A DNA stretch of 7,088 nt from NCBI GenBank assembly GCA_028284105.1, contig JANQSK010000595.1:1-7088 (forward strand). The letters are read 5' to 3'. Below are positions 1 to 5,556 of this stretch, in pieces (the stretch's first letter is position 1; each line of letters opens with the position of its first letter). The notes below the pieces were generated by a model, which was not told the origin of the DNA, did no database searches, and saw only the letters and a program-made list of their open reading frames with translations. The stretch is from Anaerolineae bacterium (lineage in GTDB: Bacteria > Chloroflexota > Anaerolineae > Promineifilales > Promineifilaceae). The translations under genes and the position numbers were made by a program.

Positions 1-1
1 A

Positions 2-268
2 GCAGCTATTGAAGCACCTCGCGTCATTTCACACAGTTTTCCGAATTCATTTTGGCCCCACCACATTAGACCCAATGAAGTCACGGCCGAATCTCGATGG
101 GAAACGGCCGTTTTGGATGAACTTCGACAAAAAGGACACGATATCATTGACGATGGAGAGTGGAGCAACAAAGTGGCTCGTGTCTGCACAATCTTCGTTG
201 ACCATGAAACAGGCGTGCGTTCTGCAGGAGCAGATCCTCGCTCTACATCTTACGCGATGGCCTGGTAG
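2..268 (+). CDS. Gamma-glutamyltransferase family protein, C-terminal 88 residues (5' end outside window)
   Basis: The frame starting at base 2 is open from the window edge to a TAG at 266-268 and gives 88 residues. It reads like the end of the small subunit of gamma-glutamyltransferases: AAIEAPR at residues 1-7, a TAE...W..AVLDELRQKGH segment at 28-46, and the family-typical ending GVRSAGADPR at 71-80 followed by eight residues. Family members are Ntn-hydrolases that cleave and transfer gamma-glutamyl groups from glutathione and similar peptides, usually outside the cytoplasm. The autoprocessing site and nucleophilic Thr lie upstream, outside the window, so activity cannot be judged. Two other frames over this interval (an ATG ORF at 9-302 and a minus ORF at 47-310) are shadows. 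An intrinsic terminator follows 21 bases after the stop. One ACGGCCGT octamer is in frame, encoding Thr-Ala-Val. The family call is from recognised motifs and is fairly secure; the substrate is unknown. Confidence 0.85.
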   Translation, partial: AAIEAPRVISHSFPNSFWPHHIRPNEVTAESRWETAVLDELRQKGHDIIDDGEWSNKVARVCTIFVDHETGVRSAGADPRSTSYAMAW

Positions 269-289
269 GTTAAGCGCTTTACCATCATC

Positions 290-319
290 AAAAAGCTCAT
301 GAACAATCATGAGCTTTTT
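290..319 (+). terminator. Intrinsic terminator after the gamma-glutamyltransferase gene
   Basis: AAAAGCTCAT at 291-300 is the exact reverse complement of ATGAGCTTTT at 309-318. A290-T319 and G301-C308 extend the stem to 12 bp with a 6-base loop. The right arm runs into a T tract (315-320). The A tract on the left arm means it could also work on the minus strand. Confidence 0.88.
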
Positions 320-444
320 TAATTTCCTATCAAATTTCCAATCAATTTAAAGTCAAAAAGTTGGAGGGACGCTCTTGGGGTCGTTAGCGGGACGGTTGCT
401 TTTTATTCTCTGATTATTCATTCAAATTTATTATATTTTTAAGT

Positions 445-496
445 GGAGAACAAGAAATATATTGAAAAAATCGGTCAAATTTGACCCTTGTTCTCC
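445..496 (+). promoter_or_regulatory. Leader hairpin 1 (candidate anti-sequestering structure)
   Basis: GGAGAACAAG at 445-454 and CTTGTTCTCC at 487-496 are a perfect 10-bp inverted repeat. A second perfect palindrome, GGTCAAATTTGACC at 473-486, lies inside and directly abuts the right arm. As RNA this gives an outer 10-bp stem, an 18-base unpaired A-rich segment (455-472), and a small inner hairpin (GGTCA/TGACC with loop AATT). The last four bases of the right arm, CTCC 493-496, are also the start of hairpin 2, so both stems cannot be complete together. Confidence 0.6.
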
Positions 497-557
497 TAAA
501 AGTAATTTTCATAACCGCATTATCAATTCAAGATATTTATTGAAAATTACTTAGGAG
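493..557 (+). promoter_or_regulatory. Leader hairpin 2 covering the Shine-Dalgarno site of the gene at 563
   Basis: Bases 493-511 pair with 541-557. A 12-bp stem (500-511 with 541-552) is perfect. After a 2-base A bulge at 498-499, five more pairs form (493-497 with 553-557). The terminal pairs join CTCC (493-496) to GGAG (554-557), which is the Shine-Dalgarno site placed five bases before the ATG at 563. The 29-base loop (512-540) can form a weak TATC/GATA mini-stem. Formed fully, the hairpin should block ribosome binding. This is inferred from pairing alone. It could instead act as a DNA operator. Confidence 0.6.
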
Positions 558-562
558 TAATC

Positions 563-1072
563 ATGCCCGCAAATAAGTATCATTTTGTAGAGTATTGGGA
601 TTTTCCTGGCTATTCGCCAGAACAAGTATTTGAAGTATTGGCAAATGCAACGCTACTTCCTGAATGGTGGAAAGGTGTATATCTTGAAGCAGAATTACTA
701 GAAGCGTATTTCGAACCAACCTTTGGAGCACGTGTCCGCGTAAAGGCCCGGGGCTTTCTACCTTATGAATTAGAATTTGAACTTGAATCGATGCGATTGG
801 AACCTGGACAACTCGTAGAGGTCAAAGCGTCTGGCGACTTTGACGGCGTTTGGAGAGGTAAGTTGGTTGATTATGGATATGGCACTAAAGTGGAGATTGA
901 TTGGCGCGTCTCAGTGAACATGCCCCTCGTTCGCTACTTGTCACCCATCTTTAAACCATTTTTTGAATGGAATCATAATTGGACAACACCCCGTGGGGAG
1001 CAAGGCATGATGGCCTATTTAGCAGAAAAACACGGCCGTTCACCGCTTCATGCCTTACCTTTAGCTGCCTAA
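563..1072 (+). CDS. SRPBCC/START-like (polyketide cyclase/dehydrase-type) protein
   Basis: The 169-residue product fits the SRPBCC ligand-pocket fold. It opens with a beta-strand (HFVEYWDFPG, 7-16), then the diagnostic helix SPEQVFEVLANATLLPEWW (about 18-36), then alternating strands with the usual GARVRV and LPYELEFELESM pattern (55-78) and VWRGKLVDYGYGTKVEIDWRV (about 96-116). The long C-terminal helix is about 124-155. It has no signal peptide or membrane segment, so it is cytoplasmic. Members bind hydrophobic small molecules or catalyse cyclisation or dehydration in a deep cavity; nothing here fixes the ligand. The ATG at 563 has GGAG five bases upstream, which settles the start. That site is buried in leader hairpin 2. 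A second SRPBCC gene follows 19 bases after the stop, so the two are probably co-transcribed. One ACGGCCGT octamer is in frame near the C-terminus (His-Gly-Arg-Ser). Confidence 0.8.
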   Translation: MPANKYHFVEYWDFPGYSPEQVFEVLANATLLPEWWKGVYLEAELLEAYFEPTFGARVRVKARGFLPYELEFELESMRLEPGQLVEVKASGDFDGVWRGKLVDYGYGTKVEIDWRVSVNMPLVRYLSPIFKPFFEWNHNWTTPRGEQGMMAYLAEKHGRSPLHALPLAA

Positions 1073-1091
1073 TTGATTGGAATTATTACTT

Positions 1092-1541
1092 ATGAAAGTT
1101 GAGCATAGCGTCATTATCAATCGCCCCATAGAAGAAGTGTTTGCTTTTGTTACGAATCTTAACAACGAAACACGCTGGCAGCCTGAAATTAAATCGGTTA
1201 CGTTAGAAGGCCCTTTACAGGCTGGAAGCACTTTCCGAGAAGTGCGCACCTCTTTTGGGTTGACTTTTGATTGGCACTTTTTAATTACCGAATTTTTTCC
1301 ACCGAACCGCATCAGAATCGACACCATCAATGGTGCAACTCGCTATCGAGGGTCTAGGCTATTTGAAGCGGTTGACGGCGGAACACGGGTGACTGAAGTG
1401 GGTGAATTGGTGATGCCGCGTTATTTGCGAGCTTTCGATCCATTGTTTAGTTGGCTTTCTAAACGGCCGTTACGCATTGCATACGGCCGTTTGAAGGCGT
1501 TGATCGAATTAAATCAATTGGAGGTTCAAACGCTAAGCTAA
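1092..1541 (+). CDS. SRPBCC family protein, second of tandem pair
   Basis: Starting at the ATG at 1092 the product is 149 residues. It begins MKVEHSVIINRPIEEVFAFV, a textbook SRPBCC opening: strand, then a Pro-x-Glu-x-Val-Phe helix. W29 with P31 marks the loop after it. Strands follow (T37-T48, T53-L64, R73-G81), then GGTRVTEVGELVMPR (96-110) and an amphipathic C-terminal helix ending near 142. The frame opens earlier at a TTG (1077), but neither TTG nor ATG has a strong Shine-Dalgarno. The ATG start matches the family's N-terminus, and translation may be coupled to the upstream gene, whose stop is only 19 bases away. It is cytoplasmic with an unknown ligand. Similarity to the upstream gene is one of fold, with little obvious identity, so this is not a recent duplication. 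Two ACGGCCGT octamers lie 20 bases apart near the 3' end, read in different frames (Lys-Arg-Pro and Tyr-Gly-Arg). Confidence 0.78.
   Translation: MKVEHSVIINRPIEEVFAFVTNLNNETRWQPEIKSVTLEGPLQAGSTFREVRTSFGLTFDWHFLITEFFPPNRIRIDTINGATRYRGSRLFEAVDGGTRVTEVGELVMPRYLRAFDPLFSWLSKRPLRIAYGRLKALIELNQLEVQTLS
1463..1490. repeat. Close pair of ACGGCCGT octamers
   Basis: Copies at 1463-1470 and 1483-1490 start 20 bases apart, about two helical turns, at the 3' end of the second SRPBCC gene. Confidence 0.8.
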
Positions 1542-1581
1542 CGATTTTGTTTAGAACCGGCCTTTGAAATATGAATCTGAT

Positions 1582-1605
1582 GGATACTCGCCTACGCGGG
1601 CATGA
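1582..1605. repeat. REP-like interspersed palindrome in the convergent intergenic region
   Basis: The core is CTCGC-CTAC-GCGGG (1587-1600), flanked by GGATA on the left and CATGACAG on the right. It resembles the widely dispersed bacterial element with core CCCGC-CTTC-GCGGG followed by -ATGAC-, differing by one T that still pairs as a T-G wobble. The stem is 1587-1591 with 1596-1600. It sits between two convergent genes, the usual place for such elements, and no T tract follows. Whether it is repeated elsewhere cannot be seen; only one copy is in the window. Confidence 0.6.
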
Positions 1606-1628
1606 CAGGATAGTATGGGGGCAATTGT

Positions 1629-3056
1629 TTAAACAGGACTCCAATAGCCTTGTTTGGGTAATTGCCACTCTTTGAGCTTGGGAGAAACGGCCGTTATCAA
1701 CTCATGGTTATAAAGATAAAGCCAAGGCGGGTCTTGGCATAGGTGATCGTAACAAGAACGATACAACTGCTCCCTCTCAGACTCATCAACAGTATTCTGA
1801 GCTTGATCCAACAGTGATTCAACCGTTTGGTTTTGATACCCTTGCCACCAAGACCCTGCAAAACGAGAATCTACTTTTTCTTTTAATACGCGATATGTGC
1901 TTAAAGGAGAAGAGTCGAACACACACATGTCTTGAATCTCCTTTAAACGCACCTGATTGGCATACGCGACGCGGTCTTCTGTATAGACAATTTTGAGATC
2001 GACCCCAATCTCTTGAAGCTGCTTAGCAACCACATTGGAAAGATGTGCTGCTTCATTGGGCAATTTGGTCGGGCTGTTTAAGGTCAAAGATACTCCTTGA
2101 GCATAGCCAGCTTCTTTGAGTAAGGCTTTTGCTCCCTCTGGATCAAAGCGAATTGAGCTTTCAGCTGGGTTTGCGCCAAAATGTACTGGGCTGAGAAACC
2201 CCCTAAGCGGAACTCCTGCACCAGAGAGCACCTCGTCAATAATTGCTTGTCTATTCACACCAAGATTTAAAGCCAGGCGAACCCGCGCATCCTGCAATGG
2301 CCCTCTGGAGCAGGTAAACATGAAGATGTACACGGTTGGACCACAGGATCGGGTAAAGTGAACTTGCTCTGATGGGACGGCCGTATTGGGTGAAACGGCC
2401 GTTGCAATATTGAGTTTTCCCCGCTCAACACGGCTTACACGTTCAGCTGAATCAGGTACAGCATGCCAAATCAGTTGATCATACTGTGGCGCATAATGTT
2501 TAAAAGCTCTATTTTGTTTGAGATGGAGCGTTGTTCCATCAAATCCTTCAAATTGATAAGGGCCAGATCCCACTGGGTTATTCTTGACGTCTCCACCATA
2601 TTTTTCACTGTGCTTGGGTGGCAAGATATATCCACTCAACAAGACATCTAACAAATCAGCCATAGGTTCTGCTAACATCAAAGAAACGGTGTACTTATCA
2701 ACAATTTCGATTGTCATGCCTTGTAGATATTGATGATAGACGGCAGGTGCGCCTAAAGTAGCTCCCATATCAGGTTGTGCCATACGGTTCAATGAATAAC
2801 GAACCGCTTCAGCATCACAAGGCTCACCATTGTGAAATTTGATCTCTTCACGAAGATGAAATGTCCAATGACGCGCATCATCTGAAACTGTCCAAGATTT
2901 GGCGAGGGATGGCGCATATCGCAAGTTCACATCATATCGCACGAGTGACTCATAGATAGCCGATTGAACTGCCAATACATCTTTACTATCGGTGCAATCA
3001 TGGGGTTCTTCAAGCCGAACCGTGGGTTGAGCAATTTGCAAGCTATTTTGGGGCAT
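1629..3056 (-). CDS. Family-5 solute-binding protein (DppA/OppA-like) without signal peptide
   Basis: The 475-residue protein carries a complete SBP_bac_5 domain: AIYESLVRYD (33-42), LAKSWTVSDDARHWTFHLR (51-69), KFHNGEPCDAEAVRYSLNR (73-91), the NPVGSGPYQF motif (160-169), the hinge region with VRLALNLGVNRQAIIDEVL (259-277), and a C-terminal lobe ending at QGYWSPV. Family members bind oligopeptides, nickel-type chelates or oligosaccharides for ABC importers. Here translation is forced to begin at the ATG at 3056: an in-frame TAA lies at 3069-3071, and AAAAAGGA (3063-3070) stands six bases before the ATG. The N-terminus is polar, with no signal peptide or lipobox, and the protein has seven cysteines, so it is probably cytoplasmic. 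No permease or ATPase gene is adjacent. It may be a sensor or scavenger rather than a transport component, or its export may depend on another route. Three in-frame ACGGCCGT octamers all encode Thr-Ala-Val. Confidence 0.88.
   Translation of the reverse strand: MPQNSLQIAQPTVRLEEPHDCTDSKDVLAVQSAIYESLVRYDVNLRYAPSLAKSWTVSDDARHWTFHLREEIKFHNGEPCDAEAVRYSLNRMAQPDMGATLGAPAVYHQYLQGMTIEIVDKYTVSLMLAEPMADLLDVLLSGYILPPKHSEKYGGDVKNNPVGSGPYQFEGFDGTTLHLKQNRAFKHYAPQYDQLIWHAVPDSAERVSRVERGKLNIATAVSPNTAVPSEQVHFTRSCGPTVYIFMFTCSRGPLQDARVRLALNLGVNRQAIIDEVLSGAGVPLRGFLSPVHFGANPAESSIRFDPEGAKALLKEAGYAQGVSLTLNSPTKLPNEAAHLSNVVAKQLQEIGVDLKIVYTEDRVAYANQVRLKEIQDMCVFDSSPLSTYRVLKEKVDSRFAGSWWQGYQNQTVESLLDQAQNTVDESEREQLYRSCYDHLCQDPPWLYLYNHELITAVSPKLKEWQLPKQGYWSPV
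2377..2402. repeat. Close pair of ACGGCCGT octamers
   Basis: Copies at 2377-2384 and 2395-2402 start 18 bases apart, inside the solute-binding protein gene. Both encode Thr-Ala-Val on the minus strand, within ATAVSPNTAVP. Confidence 0.8.
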
Positions 3057-3147
3057 GAGGTGTCCTTTTTATCAAACGATTCTTTTCTTTCCCTAAATTT
3101 TACACCTAAATCTAATTCCAATTGTTCTTGAAAGTGCATAACAAAAA

Positions 3148-3171
3148 AAGCTCACAATATAATGTGAGCTT
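3148..3171 (-). terminator. Intrinsic terminator after the lipoprotein gene
   Basis: AAGCTCACA (3148-3156) and TGTGAGCTT (3163-3171) form a perfect 9-bp stem with a 6-base loop. Read on the minus strand the stem runs into a T tract (complement of A 3143-3149). It lies about 70 bases after the lipoprotein stop and separates that operon from the solute-binding protein gene, which must therefore have its own promoter within about 3057-3140. I see no clear -35/-10 pair there. Confidence 0.85.
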
Positions 3172-3239
3172 CATATCTTTGTGAAGCAAAGGATAAATCC
3201 CAAGGTTCACAGCATGCATCTTCTTAAATTTGAAGGCAA

Positions 3240-3911
3240 TCAATTGATGTCTGATGCTATGAGTGATTCTCCTGTCACATGATTGTATGATTCAACAATG
3301 AGCTGAAAAATAATATTTAACTCTTCCATGGATTGAGGCGTAAATAGCATCACAAATCCATCCCAGCCATCTCGTTCATCAGCCCAAGGATGACGTTCTC
3401 CCCACCCCTTTTCGGCAACTTCTAACGCACGCTCAAAGGGAAGTGGTGCATGCAAGCTGCCGTCTGTATGAATATGCGCAAATTCACGTCCTGCAACAAT
3501 CGCTTCTGGATGAACAACTGGCACATCATCCGTTAACCACATTCCTAACGTGCCCGGCAAAGACACAATGGTTGGTCTGTTTTCTACACCGGGTAACAGA
3601 AATGCGCGTCGTACTAGTTCCTCATTGATGGCATTGATGGGCGTAACACCAATTTGAACGTGAGGCACTGTCCCACTGGTACGCGTTCGTGGCCCTTCAC
3701 GCTCGGGAAGAGAAACGGCCGTATTATCCTCAACAGTGAGTGCATTCTCCGACGATTCTTCAATAGGTGCAGCCGTTGGTTCGTCTTCTATGACAGTCAC
3801 TTCGACCTCTCCCTCTTCAGTCACATCAATTGACTCTGCTGCGCTAGAACAAGCCGCAAGAAATGTGCTTAAACTCAATAGAATGATTACTGCTTTCATT
3901 TGCTTGAACAT
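3240..3911 (-). CDS. Lipoprotein with C-terminal 'Luciferase' (DUF5519-like) domain
   Basis: The 223-residue product starts with Lys-containing MFKQMK, a hydrophobic core (AVIILLSLSTFLA) and a lipobox ending in Cys21 (LAAC), so it should be lipidated and anchored outside the membrane. An acidic Glu/Thr/Pro/Ala linker (about 25-80) follows, typical of surface lipoproteins. The globular part, about 85-214, contains REFAHIHTDGSLHAPLPFERALEVAEKGWGERHP-type sequence in two blocks and a later VMLFTPQSMEELN...ESYNHVTG block. This matches my memory of the small 'Luciferase'/DUF5519 family, whose biochemical function is unestablished despite its name. Two ATGs stand in tandem at 3914 and 3911. The Shine-Dalgarno GGAGGG at 3917-3922 is only two bases from the first but five from the second, so I prefer 3911. 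It follows the cupin gene by 68 bases with no terminator between, suggesting one operon. One ACGGCCGT octamer is in frame (Thr-Ala-Val). Confidence 0.75.
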   Translation of the reverse strand: MFKQMKAVIILLSLSTFLAACSSAAESIDVTEEGEVEVTVIEDEPTAAPIEESSENALTVEDNTAVSLPEREGPRTRTSGTVPHVQIGVTPINAINEELVRRAFLLPGVENRPTIVSLPGTLGMWLTDDVPVVHPEAIVAGREFAHIHTDGSLHAPLPFERALEVAEKGWGERHPWADERDGWDGFVMLFTPQSMEELNIIFQLIVESYNHVTGESLIASDIN

Positions 3912-3916
3912 CATTT

Positions 3917-3922
3917 CCCTCC
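3917..3922 (-). promoter_or_regulatory. Ribosome binding site deciding the lipoprotein start
   Basis: GGAGGG on the minus strand. Its spacing favours the second of two adjacent ATGs (3911) over the first (3914). Confidence 0.7.
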
Positions 3923-3979
3923 AAAACTAGGGAGAACAACTACCCATAAACGATAAATTGATAATAATTTGGGGTCGTT

Positions 3980-4411
3980 TTATTCATTCCATATGTCATA
4001 TTTTTCATTGAGCGACTTCATAAATGACTCATCGGCAAATTGCTCATCACTCAATGTTTTCATTTCTGCTAAATAATCTTCAAAACCAGCAGGGCTAAAG
4101 ATAGATAACATTTTAGCACCACCTTCACTTTTAGCTTCATGCCAAACGTTGGGAGGCACATTAATTGTCGTTCCAGGAGTTGCAACTACTGTTTTATCAT
4201 CAAAAATCAGCGTGAGTTCCCCTTCAAGAATATAGAAAATTTCTGTCATTTTTTTGTGGTGATGACGACCAAGATGAAAGCCTGGTTTCATAGTGTCTTC
4301 CACCATTGAAACACGACCTTCCGCCAAAGCCCCCACTGATTTAACAAATATGTGGTCACTTGACCATTCATATTCAATCCCTTCACCGGATTTCACAATT
4401 TCAAAATTCAT
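3980..4411 (-). CDS. Small single-domain cupin (cupin_2) protein
   Basis: The 143-residue protein is a single cupin barrel. Motif 1 is seen at about 44-65: GFHLGRHHHKKMTEIFYILEG, with likely metal ligands H50, H52 and E57 and the conserved G64. Motif 2 is at about 80-91: PGTTINVPPNVWHE, with the fourth ligand H91. The C-terminal tail, from about 108, is helical and charged. There is no signal peptide, so it is cytoplasmic. Such proteins range from small metal-dependent isomerases and dioxygenases to pure ligand binders, and nothing here fixes the reaction. The ATG at 4411 has AGGAGAG (4418-4424) six bases upstream. It is the first gene of a minus-strand pair with the lipoprotein gene and is divergent from the AraC-type gene over 224 bases, so that regulator is a natural candidate to control it. 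It contains no ACGGCCGT octamer. Confidence 0.87.
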   Translation of the reverse strand: MNFEIVKSGEGIEYEWSSDHIFVKSVGALAEGRVSMVEDTMKPGFHLGRHHHKKMTEIFYILEGELTLIFDDKTVVATPGTTINVPPNVWHEAKSEGGAKMLSIFSPAGFEDYLAEMKTLSDEQFADESFMKSLNEKYDIWNE

Positions 4412-4635
4412 AACATTCTCTCCTAAACAACGAGTAGAAGTGCTCTTAATTGTTTACCTCTTCGACTTCACTGTTATTTGACGATTTAAAAATCAGATAT
4501 CATCATTTTAAAGTCCAATATAAAAAACAACAGGGATTTTCAATCCTCTTTTTGGTACTTTTTTGTATATTTTATTCAAAACAAGGAAAATTAAAGGAGA
4601 GTTAATGGTAAATAATCACACAAGCAGGCAACCCT
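4412..4635. promoter_or_regulatory. Divergent cupin/araC intergenic region
   Basis: This 224-base AT-rich spacer must hold the promoters for both the cupin operon and the AraC-type gene. Visible structure is limited: a near-palindrome GATTT-AA-AAATC at 4483-4494, and a 5-bp hairpin GGATT/AATCC at 4534-4546 followed by T5. I could not find convincing -35/-10 pairs or the paired direct repeats expected for AraC-family binding. The 3' part holds the Shine-Dalgarno and start of the short upstream ORF at 4605. Confidence 0.45.
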
Positions 4636-4652
4636 ATGGGCTTCGATTCTAA
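4605..4652 (+). CDS. Possible 15-codon leader ORF overlapping the araC-type start
   Basis: An ATG at 4605 is preceded by AGGAG (4595-4599) with a 5-base spacer, the best ribosome binding site in this intergenic region. It opens a 15-residue frame, MVNNHTSRQPYGLRF, ending at TAA 4650-4652. It overlaps the first 17 bases of the AraC-type gene in the +1-shifted frame. It could be a leader peptide whose translation couples to or limits regulator expression. Alternatively the true regulator start is here and a single-base indel separates the two frames. Confidence 0.4.
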   Translation: MVNNHTSRQPYGLRF

Positions 4653-5556
4653 AATTAATGTTACAAATCAAGACATTCCGTTACATACTTTTCGGATGGG
4701 GATTGATACGGCTCACGAAGAAATTCCGTTTGAATATTTAAGTTTTGATGAGGCGCCAGCCTTAGCACAAGCTTCTTATCCGCATCGTCACAACTTTTAT
4801 GAAATCCTCTATGTGACACAGGGACAAGGGACACATTATATTGATTTTAATGCCTACCCCATTGAGCCAAATACGTTCTATTTTATTTCTCCAGGACAGG
4901 TTCACTATTGGAGAACGACCGTTCCCATTGAAGGGGACATCCTGCTTTTTACAGATGATTTTTTAATGCTTGCCCCGACTGATTTTATGGTTTTACACGA
5001 GCTTTCTTTTTTTCATACCGTTGAGGGAAATCCAACACTTCAGCTCAATGAATTAGAGCGAATAACTGTTTCAAAATTATATCGAACCATTGCCAGTGAG
5101 TTTAAAACGTTTGATTTTCGAGCGGCATCAGTGCTCCGAGCTTATCTTCATATCTTGCTAGTCCAGATCCAGAGAATATGTGAAATTCAAGAATCAAAAG
5201 CAGGAAATAGACATTTGAAGAATTCTCAGAATTTGACTCGCCAGTTTAAACAACTCATTACTAAACAGGTGATTTCTGATTTATCAGTCCAAGATTATGC
5301 AAGCCAACTTGGTGTGTCTGTGAATCATTTGAATAAAACAGTCAAATCCGCAACAGGGTATACGCCAGGGCAGCTTATTCGACAGGAAGTGATTCTTGAG
5401 GCCAAGCGTTTATTCCAACATACAGATTTAACTGCCACCGAGGTCAGTTATAGGCTTGGCTTTGATGATCCATCCTATTTTGGGCGATTTTTCAAACGGG
5501 AAGTAGGCATAAGCCCTGGCAAATTTCGTAATGATTTTTTGAGTGTTGGTTTCTGA
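4636..5556 (+). CDS. AraC/XylS-family transcriptional regulator with N-terminal cupin sensor
   Basis: The 306-residue protein has the usual two-part layout. The N-terminal cupin-like ligand domain (about 30-125) carries SYPHRHNFYEILYVTQGQG (47-65) and the following IEPNTFYFISPGQVHYW turn. The C-terminal double helix-turn-helix domain spans about 203-302. Its first HTH is around DLSVQDYASQLGVSVNHLNK, and its second matches the AraC signature, with LTATEVSYRLGFDDPSYFGR and then FKREVGISPGKFR. The cupin half probably binds a sugar or other small ligand, and the C-terminal half binds DNA. It is divergent from the cupin operon and convergent with the PhyH gene. The ATG at 4636 has only a weak upstream AGG, whereas a short ORF with a strong ribosome binding site overlaps it, so initiation may be by translational coupling. 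It carries no ACGGCCGT octamer, though one copy follows its stop by five bases. Confidence 0.93.
   Translation: MGFDSKINVTNQDIPLHTFRMGIDTAHEEIPFEYLSFDEAPALAQASYPHRHNFYEILYVTQGQGTHYIDFNAYPIEPNTFYFISPGQVHYWRTTVPIEGDILLFTDDFLMLAPTDFMVLHELSFFHTVEGNPTLQLNELERITVSKLYRTIASEFKTFDFRAASVLRAYLHILLVQIQRICEIQESKAGNRHLKNSQNLTRQFKQLITKQVISDLSVQDYASQLGVSVNHLNKTVKSATGYTPGQLIRQEVILEAKRLFQHTDLTATEVSYRLGFDDPSYFGRFFKREVGISPGKFRNDFLSVGF

Larger units (their letters stand above)
321..562 (+). promoter_or_regulatory. AT-rich leader/promoter region of the SRPBCC gene pair
   Basis: No convincing gene lies between the terminator and the ATG at 563. The best -10-like hexamer is TATATT at 432-437. No good -35 stands 16-18 bases upstream, so it would need an activator or is not the promoter. 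A start near 444 would put the first base of the transcript at the beginning of the dyad at 445. From 445 to 557 nearly every base belongs to one of three nested or overlapping inverted repeats, described separately. The stretch 321-431 shows nothing I can name. Confidence 0.5.

Noticed and set aside
268..283. Near-palindrome around AGCGCT just after the gamma-glutamyltransferase stop
   Set aside because: It is a short imperfect dyad beside a much stronger terminator, with no evidence of a separate role.
9..302. Plus-strand ATG ORF of 97 residues
   Set aside because: It overlaps the gamma-glutamyltransferase tail in another frame, runs through the terminator's left arm, and has no recognisable domain.
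1077..1091. TTG start for the second SRPBCC gene
   Set aside because: There is no Shine-Dalgarno before it and the added residues (MELLL) do not match the family N-terminus. The ATG at 1092 does.
2927..3139. Minus-strand ORF starting upstream of the solute-binding protein, possibly a lost N-terminus
   Set aside because: Its first residues are highly charged and contain no hydrophobic signal core, so it does not look like a frameshifted signal peptide. The ATG at 3056 has its own good ribosome binding site.
3931..3940. GGAGAACAAC near the lipoprotein start, similar to the leader arm at 445-454, suggesting a second switch
   Set aside because: Only nine bases match and no partner arm is present. 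The possible 4-bp CTCC/GGAG pairing with the lipoprotein ribosome binding site is too short to support.
375..3979. Direct repeat TTGGGGTCGTT at 375-385 and 3969-3979
   Set aside because: An 11-base match between two places in 7 kb is expected by chance, and the contexts are unrelated.
4534..4555. Small hairpin GGATT/AATCC followed by T5, possible attenuator before the AraC gene
   Set aside because: The stem is only 5 bp and rich in A-T, too weak to call a terminator.
4911..4923. ACGACCGT as a diverged octamer copy in the AraC-type gene
   Set aside because: A single mismatch copy cannot be told apart from chance.
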